Positions 35,369 to 47,836 of a DNA stretch of 64,000 bases are shown here, one piece after another. How positions within the stretch are numbered: the stretch's first letter is position 1; each line of letters opens with the position of its first letter. Both the position numbers and the translations under genes were made by a program. Below the pieces are notes generated by a model, which did not search any database, had not been told where the DNA came from, and saw only the letters and a program-made list of their open reading frames with translations. Origin of the DNA: Tetragonia tetragonoides. Lineage: Eukaryota > Streptophyta > Magnoliopsida > Caryophyllales > Aizoaceae. The DNA lies in NCBI GenBank assembly GCA_038025085.1, contig CM076154.1, positions 15,288,001-15,352,000 of the forward strand, written 5' to 3'.

Positions 35369-36211
35369 ACGTATATAGTGTGAAGTAAATTTCCCTTCAT
35401 CTTTATTTTTTGCACTTTTTAAGATTGTGCATTGGTTGAAGGTTTCCTTTCATACAAATTGATCTAGAGATGAAATATATATGACCACCTTTTGGCAATT
35501 TACTCATATGCCTCTATCCCATTCACAAAAGCCGTTATTTCTTGATGAATTCTTAGTGTAGAAGGCTGATCTCTTTTTTAAGTTTCTGTAGGCTATAAAT
35601 TACTAGATTGATATTGTTGCTTAAGTCGTAAGCTTATAACATGCTTCTTTGATTAGGTAAAATGTGTCAAAGTTTTATTTGATTAGGAGTGTAATTGAGA
35701 TGATATTTTATCTAATTTGAGTTTGGATTGTGAGTTTGATCCACATTAATCAATAGGTCAATTGAGCAACTAGTCTCATCATTCCTAACCCCTTGTCTTA
35801 TTCACCAATCCCATTTAAGTGAAGAAGAAAAATCAACACTATTAATAATGAGTTTTTATTATCATATCTTTAAACAGAATGGAGAAAAGGTTAGATTTTG
35901 AGGAGTTGGGATACTAGTCTCCACTCTCCAAAGAAATTTGATTTGGATAAGGTTATACTCACATACATGAGTCCAAAATTGAATTTCAAATGTCTCAACT
36001 TAAACTAAGTAGAAATTGAATGGTGAGGATCCTCTGTTGTTCCTTTAAGAACAACATAGGTGCAATTCTTGCAATCTCACCATAGAATTGGTATTCCTCT
36101 TTTTTTTGGGTTCTTGAATTACAACAGAAAATCTAAGCCCGAAATAAAAAGATTAATCCTTTATTGTAACAGTAGAGGATCTGAACTCGAAATTGAACAC
36201 CATCTAGTAAA
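35369..36211. other. Intergenic DNA, nothing recognised
   Basis: AT-rich, without coding potential or element ends that I can support. Confidence 0.4.
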
Positions 36212-36622
36212 TCTTCTCTATATATATAAAGCTGGCATATTTCGTGAGTTTTGAGTCATCCCACATCATTAAATGTATTATTAGAATAATTTTTAAAAAA
36301 AATAAAATTGAGAGTTTGACTTTTGATGAATAACTAGAGTTTTATAAGTATTATAACTTAATATTTGTCGAAACTTCAAAAACAAATGTAATCTTCTACA
36401 CATCTTAAAAAAAAATAATATTTGTACCATCATATTCGCATCGGAAAATACTTCAAAATGAGATGCATTTACAATATGTTTAATCTTAACATGTAAGATC
36501 ATATCCAATTTTTTAATTAGCGTAAATATATTTTAAAATATATAATATTGAAGAATAAAATAATAAAGAAAATAATAAAAATATATAACTTAACCCGTGC
36601 ATCGCACGGGCATTAATACTAG
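36212..36622 (+). mobile_element. Non-autonomous Helitron (411 bp)
   Basis: The left end TCTTCTCTATATATATAAAG and right end with hairpin CCCGTGC-ATC-GCACGGG (36594-36610) followed by ATTAATACTAG match plant Helitrons. The element lies between A (36211) and T (36623), as expected for rolling-circle insertion, and has no target duplication. It has no RepHel coding. Confidence 0.88.
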
Positions 36623-37117
36623 TGTCTAATCACAATTGACAAACTCCACTATTATGGCAAGTGACGTGGCATCCTACGTGGAGTAGGCAGTCAACACATT
36701 TGTTTACAAGGATAAAATGGTCCTTTTGCAGTCCTTAGATTAGTACTAACATCCATGATTCATACTATTTTCATAGATTATTGCTGAACAGTTTATTGCT
36801 GAACAGTTTATTGCGGAAGAGGGTAAGAAACGAATCTTATAGGGGAGCGTGTGTGGGACAGAGAGAGAAAAGCTGCAGTTGTTTAGAAAAAGACATGCAC
36901 ACAGAATGTTACTCCCATATATTATCATATGAATGAATACGAGTCATGAAAGATCTAGAGATTGTGGTGGTGGGTGAGGTGGGGCGGTCCCAATTACAAA
37001 TAGGCTAAACTAATTAAAGGGACGATAGCCCGGGGTTCGAGGGACACCTACAGAGACCCTCTGACGGCTCATCCAGAAACACTGAAAAATGAGCTTCATA
37101 CACATACGATACGGTTA
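36623..37117. other. Intergenic DNA with a short tandem repeat
   Basis: Contains three copies of a 14-bp GAACAGTTTATTGC-type unit near 36784-36814. No gene. Confidence 0.4.
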
Positions 37118-37259
37118 CGGTGTATTCATTTCCGCTTATTTTACAATTATTTCGGTTCAGTTTAGTGGAGTTTTGAAATATTTAGTTTGATTTAGTGATC
37201 TAGATTGAGTTCAGTTAAGTAGAGTTTAGCTCTCTTTAATCTAGTGAAAAAGAACACAC
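37118..37259. repeat. TTCAGTT-family MITE-like repeat, copy 2
   Basis: 142 bp with GTGTATTCATTT and AAAAAGAACACAC ends and an interior of TTCAGTTTAGTGGAG and AGTTCAGTTAAGTAGAG. Confidence 0.55.
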
Positions 37260-37319
37260 TCCGATTCCGTTAGGGTATGTTCTCCCCAGCTTATTTCTGT
37301 TTGTTTTAGCAAGTTTTAA

Positions 37320-37450
37320 CAAATTTCAGCAAACTTCAACAAAGTTAAACAAGGTTCAACAAAGTTAAACAAACCAATATACAAACTAGTTATAAAAAAC
37401 ACTTCAATCAACAAGATTCAACAAAAATAAACAAAGTTCAACAAAAATAA
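37320..37450. repeat. Degenerate ACAAAGTTCA minisatellite
   Basis: About ten imperfect 10-12-bp units (AACTTCAACAAAGTTAAAC, AAGGTTCAACAAAGTT). It is simple-sequence DNA with no coding potential. Confidence 0.6.
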
Positions 37451-37717
37451 TTTTTCAGCAGTAAATATAAACGTTTTCAGTTCGGGAGTAAGGACTTTAA
37501 GCGGAGGTCCGACATTGATGAGATAAAATAGCTGAGTTGTTTAAAACGAGAGGAGTTACTGCGTCCATAATAGAGTCTTGAATAGATTGTAACAAGAGGA
37601 GTTACTCTACCCATAAACAATTGATTTTAGGTTGAAATCTTTTTCATATTATAAGCACTCTCTTCTTAATTATTTGGATTTGGATTTCTCACTAATTGAA
37701 AATGGGTATTTAATACC

Positions 37718-38022
37718 CTCAGGGGACGTTTGGTTGGGGGTAATGATTAAGGGGGTAATGGAATGAATTTGTAGGCTAAAAATAGTAATGTGAAGTGATG
37801 ATGAGGGGTAATGATTAAGGGGGGTAATGGAGAAAAGGAAGGAAAATGGGGGAATAGCATTACCCTATGGGAGGTGGGTTTCAATTATCCCTCACATGGG
37901 GGTAATCATTACTCTCATTCTCATAAAATCTAACCCCCACTACCTTACATACCTCTCATTTTAGCCTAAAAATTTATTCCATTACCCCCTTAATCATTAC
38001 CCCCAACCAAACGGCCCCTGAG
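37718..38022. mobile_element. MITE with long terminal inverted repeats (about 305 bp)
   Basis: The left arm CTCAGGGGACGTTTGGTTGG is the inverse of the right arm CCAACCAAACGGCCCCTGAG, and the match runs on through GGGTAATGATTAAGGGGG to at least 45 bp per end. The GTTTGGTT-type ends resemble a common plant MITE. No confident target duplication. Confidence 0.8.
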
Positions 38023-38567
38023 TGTTCACAATCCGTAAACACCATACCCCTCTCTTTCTCAGCTGCCCGCACTGCCCGTACTCTCTTATTTGGTCCCTTA
38101 ACGTAACAAAATACAACTGGTAGTGGTAACTAATAATGCATATGGAAAACGATGTTAGCAAGCCATAAAAAGGGATATCTAATATCTTTCTCTATCTTAC
38201 CCAGCATTATTCTCTCTCTTGTCGCATTCCATTGCCTTCACGCTGCCCGGCCAAAACAGTAGTTTGAAAGACACATTATTCACACACATTCACAGAAATT
38301 CCCTTACCAAGTACTGGCGCTCCGGACGGCACGCGCGTTCAGGTTGCCACTGCTCTGCTTATACCCAAAAGACTACAAACAAGATGAAGAGAAATGGAAA
38401 TGTGAATTTGGAAATATCTGCTTGAAATTTTCAATGATGGTGTACTTATTCGGATGTTGAAAAGATCTTAGGTTGAGTGAGTCCGTGTTAGACATAACAC
38501 ATATGTACCTCTATAATTCTATAATGGCTCTCACTTTGTTTTTACTCTTATAAAGATTAGTACGGAT
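38023..38567. other. Intergenic DNA, nothing recognised
   Basis: No gene, apart from a short GC-richer patch near 38310-38345. Confidence 0.4.
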
Positions 38568-38797
38568 GTGTTCATTAGAACTTACATGATCAGGTCAGTT
38601 CAGAGGTCATTTTAGTGGTTTTCAATTCAGTTTAGTGATCTTCAAGTCAGGTTAATTCAATTGCAGTGGTGTTTAGTGGGTTTCAGTTTCGGATAGTGGT
38701 GTTCAGTTCATAAACTTATGTCTTCTCTCACATATTCAGTTTAGTTCAATTCACTATAATGGTGCAGTTCAGTTCATTTGTTCATAAAAAAGCACAC
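38568..38797. repeat. TTCAGTT-family MITE-like repeat, copy 3
   Basis: 230 bp bounded by GTGTTCATT and AAAAAAGCACAC, filled with TTCAGTTTAGTGAT and CAGTTCAGTTCATT motifs. Confidence 0.5.
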
Positions 38798-39631
38798 CCT
38801 ATATTTGTCTTTAATTAGTATCTCAAAGTAATCCACTTAAACAATAATCTAATTAGCCAAATCCAAATCGGGAGATTGGCCTTAATCTTGTGAAAATATT
38901 GTTTCATCAAAGTAGGCCTTATATCAAGCCATCAAGGTGATGGAAATGACCTATTTTAGGTTGTAAAGTTGTCAAATTCTGATTCTATCTTCAAGCTAAC
39001 TTAACGAGACCTAGTCCCATGCACCTGAATTCCATGATGTGATAAACATAAACCTTTAGACCATAGCAACAAAATTAAAGCAGTCAAACACCCACCAAGT
39101 CATTTTTAACATGAATAGGTCTAGCTTGTTAATCATGAAATAGACAAATACTACTAGGCACCCAACTTGTGGACACATCATCGTGTAAAACATGTGTACA
39201 ACAAATGAGACCTAATTAATTGAAACAATTTGGTGCCCAAATTGCTAAGTTTATTTTTAGAGTAGTATTCTTACTTATGAAACAAGCCAAAAGGGCTCCA
39301 TTTATGCCACAAGTCTCGGCAAGCCGGCAAAACTTTACACGCATCTCAACACATGATAAGCTCTTTTCGCTCTCTTCCTTGCTCTCCTCTCCTACCCTTG
39401 GGACTGTAATCATTATCTTTGAATGGCATCTACGAGATTAGACACTCCAAAACACACTGACAAAGATTATTCTTTTAGGTAAATTGATTGCATGATATCA
39501 TCAGTAATAACTTGTCATTATTATTTACCCTTAAACCCTACTCGCCACTTCTTGCTTAAGAAAACCTTTTCTGTGCGTGCATAGTGCTTAGCAATCAAGG
39601 AAGATAGATTCAGACATTGTTATCTTTTCGG
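38798..39631. other. Intergenic DNA, nothing recognised
   Basis: Stops in all frames. The antiparallel open frames at 39216-39441 lack any recognisable domain. Confidence 0.4.
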
Positions 39632-39802
39632 GTGTCTTTTTTTTATCACTGGATTGGACCAAACTGAATTAAATTGAATTACAATGAACTGAAATCCACT
39701 TAACTGAATTGAACTCAATAATCTGTGAGAGAAAAATAGATCATTAAACTGATTTGAACTCCGGTAAATTAAAGCAATTATTGAATAAGTGGAAAAGAAC
39801 AG
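39632..39802. repeat. TTCAGTT-family MITE-like repeat, copy 4
   Basis: 171 bp with GTGTCTTTTTTTT and GGAAAAGAACAGA ends. The interior AACTGAATTAAATTGAATT and ATCTGTGAGAGAAAAATAGA matches copy 1. Confidence 0.55.
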
Positions 39803-40261
39803 ACTCTTACTCCCTCAGTCACAAATACCAAGGAGAACTATTTATTTGGAACAGAGGAATATCTCTTTAACTCTCCCTAATAAGGATGTTTTATGTTAGG
39901 GTGGATTAGCCAATTTCTGAAACCTTTATTTTCAAGTTCATGTTGAACTAAGTATAACTTTTCCTTTGGCATATTTAGGATATGTAAGACAGTTACTTAT
40001 TGTTTGATGAGTCCTACTCTAGGGCACATGGCATCTAATTAGATGCCTAACAGTTTAGGTGGACTAACATTGGTTTCTAAATTCATGTTTCCCATGGATT
40101 GCTTCCTTTAATAGAAAATAGTCTAGTGCTTGGGTGACCTCTTTGAAGCTTTGGTTGATGACAATATGTATACATTCCTGTCAAGTAACTGAGATCATAT
40201 ATACAGTATATGTAATGAGTTTCTTCATCTTAATATTGCTTGATCATTGGAATATAAGGTA

Positions 40262-40480
40262 AGATGCAAGAGACAAGGCTCAGGTGTTTTGGGCATGTTG
40301 GAATGAGGTATTATGATGCTACAATGAGAAGGTGTGAAAGGATCACATTCGTAGATTAGGGGTATTAAGTGATTGGGCAGCTTATGGCGCACCTAGTACT
40401 CACCGAGGACATGACCCTTGATAGGAACTTGTGGCGCTTTAGAATCTTGTAGCCAATGCTAAGTAGGAGTAATTAGCTTA
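40262..40480 (+). mobile_element. RTE/craniofacial-type LINE 3' remnant
   Basis: Translation shows RLRCFGHVGMRYYDATMRRC and, after stops, LTEDMTLDRNLWRFRI. Both resemble the C-terminus of plant RTE-like reverse transcriptases (FGHV...RRP, LTxDMAxDRxLWR). It is a short, stop-ridden fragment with no ends defined. Confidence 0.5.
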
Positions 40481-41050
40481 GTTTTTTCTAAGCTATAGGT
40501 TGTTTCAGCTCAGGTTGTCCTTGCTGCCAACTTAATGGCATGTTTTCCTGCTACTTTTGTGAAAACTATACTTTGCATCTTATGAGTCGTTTTTAGAAGA
40601 ACCTAGAACAAATCCAAGAAGGTGTTCAAAAATGAAAACTAGAAAGAAGCAACCAAAAGTATCAATCTGGTAGTGTAACCATACTGCCCTAATTAGGTAA
40701 AAGCTGTTTCAAATGTGAACCAATTGGTCATTTTGATTAATGTTTGTGCTCTATACATGTTCTCATAGAAAATCATGAGGGTAATCATGATATGTGTCTA
40801 TCAAAAATTAGATTTTTTTCTATTAAAACTTTAGAATTGAATTATGAAAGGGAAGTAGGCAACTAGATGACAGATTAAGCAAAAGGACAAAGATGTCCAT
40901 ATACACTACCCTCCAAAATCCCACTCACATTCCAAAATCAAAATCTCAAAAACCCAAATGCCAAATCCATAAGAGATAACTTTAGTTTATTTTATTTATT
41001 TTATTTATTTTATTTATTTTAAACTACAGCCAAAAGTAAGTTTAATCATG
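40481..41050. other. Upstream region of the Dof gene
   Basis: Includes a TTATTTTATTTA-type simple repeat (40983-41022) and AT-rich DNA. No gene. Confidence 0.4.
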
Positions 41051-41057
41051 TATATAT
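41051..41057 (+). promoter_or_regulatory. Candidate TATA box of the Dof gene
   Basis: TATATAT about 370 bp upstream of the Dof start codon, followed by a CT-rich stretch typical of plant 5'UTRs (41060-41260). Confidence 0.5.
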
Positions 41058-41420
41058 CTCTCTATCCACACTAAAGCTCCCCCACTTGATGCCCTTTATC
41101 CTTCCCTTCTAGCTAGCTTTTCCAACCAGCAAAGAACCACCAGCAAGTTAGATCCAGTCAACTTAAGCTACCAAAAACCAAGTTTTCTCCTCTCAAATTT
41201 CATCATCTTCCACCATAAGTATAACACAAAAAAACAAACTCCCCTTTGCTTTCACTTTTCCACTTAGCTAATAAGTTGAGATCTCTAAAAGACCAAAACA
41301 TACACCTTCTTTTAATCTTGCTCCTTTTGCTACTGTTGTTTGGCTTTCAATTGTTGTGTGTAGATCTTTCCAACACAAAATTTAAGAAAAAAATTATCAC
41401 CAAAAAGGGATTTTGGAGAG

Positions 41421-42536
41421 ATGATTCAAGAACTGTTGGGAGGAGGAAGTGCTCCTACTGGAGGACTATTAGGAGAGGGAAAGATCTCCATTCCTTTTCC
41501 TTCTTCTTGTTCTTCTTCACCTTTAACTACACCAATCCTTACTGCTACAAGTACTACAACTGCACCAGCAGCAACAGCAGTATTGAATACTTCGAATTCG
41601 TCGAATGGAGGAGGTAATAATAATTCTGAGACTAATCAAAATCTAAGGTGTCCTAGATGTGATTCAACCAACACCAAGTTTTGTTACTACAACAACTACA
41701 ACCTTACTCAGCCTCGTCACTTCTGCAAGACATGCCGGAGGTACTGGACCAAGGGAGGGACACTCCGGAACGTCCCAATCGGGGGCGGGTGTCGTAAGAA
41801 CAGGAGCACCACAGTTTCTGGTTCATCAGCCACTTCAGGTGTATCAAAGTCCTCAAATGGCATGGCTAAAGCTAAGGCTAGCTTATCAACTGAGATGCTT
41901 GTGAATGGAAACCCGGGTTATCTAGGAAACGGGTTTTTGGATCATCTTCATCATCATTCGGAGCTCCAACCAGGCCAAAGTCCATCCTTTTGGCCTACAC
42001 TACCACAAGGGCAAAGCTCTCACATCTTGGCCTTGCTTAGAGGAGCAACTCAATTCCCAAACCCTAACCCTAGCTCTAACCCTAGTCCAATATCATCTGG
42101 TTTCAGTGGTATTAAACCTGAGAATAGTTCTACTCTTGGGTTGGATCCGTATAGTAATGGATTATTTGGGTCCTTTTCGAGAAGCAACCAGCAGCAACAC
42201 CAGCTAAATGGGTTTGGGCTTGGGGGTACAGATATCGGTCAAAATGGAGGGAATAATGGTAATAGTAATATTCTAGAGCTGTATCAAAGGATGAAATCAT
42301 CAGCTAACTATGGTTATTGTGGCAATGAGAATTCAAGCAATGGAATCTTAGGCAATGTGGTGGGATCAACATCGTCTTCACCATCATCATCGGCTATGAA
42401 TTCAATGGTTTCTGAGGGCACGGCCATTGGAGGAGACTATCATTTGGGAGGATATGGTAATGGTATCATGAGTTCAGCAATGTCTACTAGCTGGCCTGAA
42501 TTTCCATCAGTGCCTATTAACGGTGCATTTCCTTGA
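41421..42536 (+). CDS. Dof-type zinc-finger transcription factor
   Basis: 371 aa in one exon. Dof factors are plant-specific nuclear regulators that bind AAAG cores. The C2-C2 finger is complete at residues 77-105 (C77, C80, C102, C105; CX2CX21CX2C), with [19 protein letters not shown] and [20 protein letters not shown] and a basic GGGCRKN tail. Outside it are Ser/Thr/Asn/Gly-rich stretches, usual for the family. The start ATG at 41421 (GAGATGATTC) follows in-frame stops; an upstream overlapping frame from 41246 is not convincing. The gene looks intact. Its MIQELLGGG start and Asn/Gly-rich C-terminus do not let me assign a subgroup or target genes. Confidence 0.95.
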   Translation: MIQELLGGGSAPTGGLLGEGKISIPFPSSCSSSPLTTPILTATSTTTAPAATAVLNTSNSSNGGGNNNSETNQNLRCPRCDSTNTKFCYYNNYNLTQPRHFCKTCRRYWTKGGTLRNVPIGGGCRKNRSTTVSGSSATSGVSKSSNGMAKAKASLSTEMLVNGNPGYLGNGFLDHLHHHSELQPGQSPSFWPTLPQGQSSHILALLRGATQFPNPNPSSNPSPISSGFSGIKPENSSTLGLDPYSNGLFGSFSRSNQQQHQLNGFGLGGTDIGQNGGNNGNSNILELYQRMKSSANYGYCGNENSSNGILGNVVGSTSSSPSSSAMNSMVSEGTAIGGDYHLGGYGNGIMSSAMSTSWPEFPSVPINGAFP

Positions 42537-44119
42537 ACTAAATACATCTAGAATCTATAATATGTACTAATTTGATCCTGTTCTTTTTCTTCTTACTACT
42601 TGTATTTTGGGGGGTTTCTTTTTTTAAATTTCTGTTATTTTCTTATGAGCTAGCTACCTTGTAGCTGATTGGTTATCTTCTTTGTAGTTAGTTTGGGGTT
42701 TGAGGTATATGGATTAAAATGGCTAATTACTTAAGTTGTTATATATGTGTCTTTCTTTAATTTCTTGGTTGTTCTTCATTTGTTGCATGCTTCGCTAGTG
42801 GTGTTTGCCTTATGAAGTGAACTGTAGAACTGTCAAACAGGTCGTGTTACTGGGTTGTGAATTGGCTATTCATGAAGAAGTATATTTAAGGGAAATTTCA
42901 AAATGATAAATAACCTAAGGTACTAATGCATGGCTTTCTCTGCTGCTAACTTGCTAGTCATATGGGTGTGACCTGTGAAATGAAGAAACATCATATCGAT
43001 CAGTTTTATGTATCATCAAAGCTTTTTCTAATTGCCACCAGCTTGGTGGAGAATAACTGGGATTCTCACAATAGGACGTTCTTATATTAATTAATTGCAT
43101 TTCAAGATCTAATTGATTCTCCATTAGGCTCAACCCGAATAAGCTAATTATGATGGGTTCTGATTAGTAATTGCGGTCTAGGGATCTTAATGATGGGTGA
43201 ATCAATAATTGAATGTTGTGAGCTTGGGGTGGATAGTACAATGACACATCCCCCACTCGTCTCTAATATGACCTGGAATTGAGTCGTTTTACATTCAAAG
43301 ATGATGAATTTCTTGCAATTTCAAAATAGAAAAAATTGAATATTGTATCTCCGATAATAAACTGAAGTATTACGGTAAGAGAAACTAAAATATGAGAGGA
43401 TAACTTTTAGCATAGCTAATTAGTTACTTGATAAGTATTACTGTAACATTACTGTGTTTTTTTCTTTTTGTATTTTTTTTTTTTTCTTTTGGGGGGAGTT
43501 TTTAGCCTAGAAAGCTAGCTAGCGAAGTAGTGAACAGTGTCTTACCAGCTGCTGAAATCGGAACCGACCTTGATTTCTCCCTTAGCTAGATTTTCCATAT
43601 TTTTGGGGCACTGCAACTCATGCATTTAATAAACTTATCGTTCATCTGATCTCATGCATGCACTACACTACGCCAATACCTAGCTACATGGTCGGACCAA
43701 TATCTGCTCGATTATTGTACCCCATATAAATATAATCTCACGCTATTAAATTATGGTCATGCATCTTAAGGCCACTGGAGGATATGTTTTTCGTTAATAT
43801 CAGAGTTCATGGGATTAGTCTATCAAGTAAAGCTTGGACACCTATATTATTATCTAAGAAAAAAAATTAATTATGGTCATACATGTCAAGTTTCTAGTTT
43901 TGAGTTTCTAGCTTGGTTGGCCATTTTACTTATAATTCGGCGGTGCTCATGGATGTTTAACTTGACTCTCAGGAATTAAACCAAACAAGAAAAAAAAAAC
44001 CTGAAAATTTATCCCTAGTTGATCAAATTTAGTTGAAAGAGGAGTTAGGATAGTGAGTGACGTACAGATCTTTGAAAAAAAAAGTATTGAATTCTTAATC
44101 TCATGCATATTCATAAGTA
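42537..44119. other. 3' flank of the Dof gene and intergenic DNA
   Basis: T-rich 3'UTR-like sequence to about 42790, then AT-rich DNA with many stops. No second gene seen. Confidence 0.45.
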
Positions 44120-44645
44120 GCGCAATGGATCCCGACCAGATGAATACCCATCCAGTTTGATCCATTATGGATAGATAATTAGATATAGATGAACTTAAAT
44201 AGGTGAATAATGGAGTATACTGGGTATGGGATGGACGATGGGTTCTCATCTATTTATCTACTCATATACCCGAAATATAAATACTTTTGTTTATTACATA
44301 CATTTTAATTATTACTAGCCAGGTATAAAGATTTTCTCTTTCCGATAATAAATTATAAACATTTCCTTCAATTCCTTTATGGATATTTGTGTTGGTTTTG
44401 GATTTGTAATTGCTATTTGAAATATTGAGTCGTGTTGGCTATTAATTTCATAATGTAGAAGCCAATATTTCTCCGCTCAATATATAGATTAATGTATCGA
44501 AATATTAATAAGATATCCATTTTTCCGCGTAAGCAGATGAATATGGGTATGAGTGGATGAGTGAAGATAAATGGATAAAAATATGAATAGGGTAAAGATA
44601 CATGAATTTAAATACGTTCCATATCTAATCTGTTGTCACCCCTCG
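44120..44645. repeat. hAT-like degenerate repeat (ATGAATACCC/GGATATGG type)
   Basis: Repeated GGATAGAT, GGGTATGGGATGG and ATGGATAAAAAT phrases on both flanks, with the right edge reading TTGTCACCCCT, resemble the subterminal repeats of hAT-type non-autonomous elements. Ends and target duplication are not defined. Confidence 0.35.
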
Positions 44646-44951
44646 TTATGCTTACCATTACATAAGTTATCCAACAAGACTTTAGTTGGCTTCATCGAGC
44701 ATCTGAACAAGATCTACTAGGAACCGAACTTATTCCTATGTCCCATAGAATGTGTAGGGACTAGGGAGGTGCCCTTAAAAAGAAGTATATTTGGATCTAA
44801 AAACTTAAGACATTGGATTAATCTCTGTATTAGACAAGGAAGCATAATAAGGCCAAGTTGGGCCAATCAGGATGTTATTGGGCCTAACTTAATATTCATC
44901 ATCTGGTTATTGCATTGGGCCTCGATCAATTCTCCTACTATTAGTTTAAAA

Positions 44952-45287
44952 CTTGGGTGGACTTAGTCTATGGTGGACCAATACTTTACCTGGAGCTATT
45001 CTTTACTTTACCTGGAGCCACCCCTTTAATAGTGGAGTCACCTCCTAATTCACTTGGAACCACCCCTCTAATAGTGGAGTCACCCCCTGCTTCACCTAGA
45101 GCCACCCCTCAAATTTATACTTGACGTCATCCCTCTAATAGTGGAGCCACCCCCTACTTCACTTGCAGTCACCCCTCGACCTCATACTTTACCTGGAGCC
45201 ACCCCTCTAATAGTGGAGTCACCCACTACTTCACCTGGAGTCACCCCTCAAATTTACTTGGTTCACGGTGGACTAAGTCCACACAAG
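44952..45287. mobile_element. TIR element with internal GGAGCCACCCC minisatellite (copy B)
   Basis: The ends CTTGGGTGGACTTAGTCTA and GGACTAAGTCCACACAAG are inverted. Between them lie about a dozen units near ACCTGGAGCCACCCCTCTAA. It is homologous to 15597-15895 and 61133-61372 and is the longest copy here. Confidence 0.75.
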
Positions 45288-45377
45288 ACATGCCGTCTTT
45301 TTTTATATTAGGCCCGTCCAATTTATTCGTCATTCCGCAAGGGTCCGCAAGGAAACATTTTGAGGTTCAACTTTATC

Positions 45378-45671
45378 TAGAGCTGGCAAACGTGTCATTT
45401 GGCTTGGTTTCGGTTTGGATTTATTCGAATGAGTTCTAATCTGTTCATCCATTTATATGAAATATACAATTCGACAAATCTGTTGTCTAAATGTTTATCT
45501 AATCCAAATAAGTGTTCTTTTTTTAAATTCAAAAAAGGAAAAAGAAAAGGGATTGGGTAGGGTCTGGTCTGATCGTCTTCGGTTCAAGTTGGGGTCAACG
45601 TGCATTGGATGTCTGAATGGGTTTGGGTTGGATTCTGATCAATCGGGTACAAATCTGTTTTGCCAGGTTTA
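45378..45671. mobile_element. Small hAT-like element (294 bp)
   Basis: Ends TAGAGCTGGCAAA and TTTGCCAGGTTTA are inverted. The 8-bp flanks ACTTTATC and ACTCAAGC agree at five positions, so they are only suggestive. The interior is GGTTTGG/TTCGGTT-rich with no coding. Confidence 0.5.
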
Positions 45672-45686
45672 ACTCAAGCTAACTGA

Positions 45687-46900
45687 TTTTTTTTCTTCTT
45701 TTATGTAAATATCTTTTTAATGTGGGTGACCATCTAAATACCAATAATGTTTTTTAATTTGGAAAATGGTGAGAATTTTAATTCCATCCTCCAAAGGTAT
45801 GCTAATGTGGCATTGAGTCTAGCATCTGCATCACTGCCAAGGGACTTGAGGGCAAGAGTCCTCACACTGACTTGAAACTTGATCTGTCAAATAAGCTGTT
45901 GAGGGCGTTTTTTTAACCCCTCTGAAGATCCTTCTATTCCTTTCCTTCCAGAGCTCATAAAGAGTTGCCAGCAACGCGCACGCACCTCTTCTGCTTATGC
46001 TTCCAAAGCTTTGCCTTTTGCACAGTTCCTAAGCCATTTTATTTCATGCTTGAGGCTAGGGCTCTACGAGTGATTCCATTCCATAGAAGGATATGTTGCC
46101 AAACCTCCTTGCCTCGCTTGGCAAAGTTGTCAACTGTAGGTAGAGCATTCTGCAGCGCCAGGATAGCAGCAACAGAATGTCTAGGAATAGCAGAGGACTC
46201 CCAAACAATACGACTCCAGTTGACCTTGGCTCTAGTAGAACGCAGAAAACCATAAGCGTTGCTAACATTCAGCTTTCCCTCTCTATTCCAGGATTCCAGC
46301 AGGGTTTTAGCAGGAATAGCAGCATCTATAGACCTAGCTCTGTTGATCAAATCATCTCTGACAGTCAGGATCCCTTACCAACCCGAAGAACTGCGCTGGT
46401 TTACTTTGCAGTCCCAAATGATGGACCTTCTAAGCTTATAATAGTTAATGCACTTGCTCCAGATAGAGCCATTGTGCTGGTTGTGAAGCTGCCATATCCA
46501 CTTAATAATCAAAGCATAGTTCCAACTGAGAGCCTCTTTAACATCAAAGCCGCCCTCATGCTTTGGCTTACGGATTCTATCCCAACTAAAAAAGATGATT
46601 CTTCACTTAACTTCAGAGCAACCCCGGAGAAAGTCCGTGCAAAGTTTCTGAATTTTCTTGATATTTCCCTTGGGCAGAATAAACACCAAAAAAATTAAGG
46701 AGCTCAATTCTTCTAGCATAGGAGAGGTACTGAGTAGTCCAATGCTGAATTCTAGTTCTAATCTTCTCAAGCAAAGGCTGGTACATGAAGGCAGTCAGCC
46801 TAGCTGAGTTGAGAGGGATTCCTAGATGCCTAATAGGCATCTCACCTTCAGTAAAACTGGAAATGTGAAGTCGGAAAAACAACATAAACGGCGTATTTGG
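45687..46900 (-). mobile_element. 5'-truncated L1-type LINE remnant
   Basis: On the minus strand the RT connection region comes first (MPIRHLGIPLNSARL, IRTRIQHWTTQYLSYARR, 46903-46613), then a zf-RVT-like part (VNWSRIVWESSAIPRHS, NFAKRGKEVWQHILLW, 46350-46039) and LLATLYELWKERNRRIFRG near 45930. A T run at 45687-45702 on the plus strand corresponds to its A tail. It has frame breaks throughout. Plus-strand frames here are shadows. Confidence 0.8.
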
Positions 46901-47836
46901 CACTTGTTCAGTAGTAAGTAGTTACTGCACAATATTTCCATCATTAAAAGAAAAGAAAGAGTAGTTACTGTACTGAGCACCCATTTCAGTTTCAGACACC
47001 AAAAATCCTGATACACTCAATGCCAAACAATGCATTGCAAATTAGCAACACACTTTGGAAATCAGATCGCTTTACTGAAACTAGAAAGGTCTCTTCATTT
47101 TCCCTTTTGTTTTCTTTTGGTAATAATGCAGAGAACCAACTGAAACTGCCATGGACCTACAGTAAGAATTACCATCCAGGTCGCTCTGAAGAGAGTTAAT
47201 ACAAACACCCATAGGAATAGTGGAGATACATACAGTAATGCTTAACAAATTGCTCGAGTGCAAGCTAGTTTTGGCTAGATCATCAGCCAATAGTTAGTAA
47301 GAGTATCTCGAGTTGTCTATCTTTTAGTCTTACTAATTAAGTTATACATACCATCATTCTGTTAGCACCAGGAAAAAGAAAAAAGGAAAAAAATACCATC
47401 ATCATTCCTGTTTATCTCTGCTGTTTTTTTTGCAAGTACATCTACTACAAGTTAGAACATGAGGGAAGCAATTAGCAACAAAAGCATAGTATCACCCACA
47501 CCACGTAAGCAATGTTACGATAACACCTGAAAATTTTCGAGCACAGAACATATAATTGATAATATCCTGAATGAAGTCGGAAATTTGTTTATTACTATGA
47601 TTCTTGATCAGGGAGATACCTAATCAAATTACAATTAAATTTTCCCCATTCTTTCTTTTGATTCACTATAAGATTATCTTCCCAGATTTTGTTTTGACAG
47701 TCACACCCTCGTGACTGATTCTTTTTCTTTTCTTTTTTCTTTGGGAAAATATATGAACTCCCCAGAAATTTAAAAAAATATTGAAACAGAGATACAATTG
47801 ATCATGAGTATATTGATCATAAGACAGGCACTAAAT
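46901..47836. other. Intergenic DNA, 3' side of the SKU5-like gene
   Basis: AT-rich and non-coding. It probably includes the 3'UTR of the multicopper-oxidase-like gene up to its stop at 47837. Confidence 0.4.

Noticed and set aside
37021..37075. CCCGGGGTTCGAGGG as a tRNA box B
   Set aside because: No matching box A at the right distance and no duplication.
41246..41617. 123-codon frame upstream of and overlapping the Dof start
   Set aside because: It lacks an ATG in good context, has a Leu run from CT-rich leader DNA, and overlaps the Dof frame.
46177..46698. 173-codon plus-strand frame
   Set aside because: It is the shadow of the minus-strand LINE RT/zf-RVT coding sequence.
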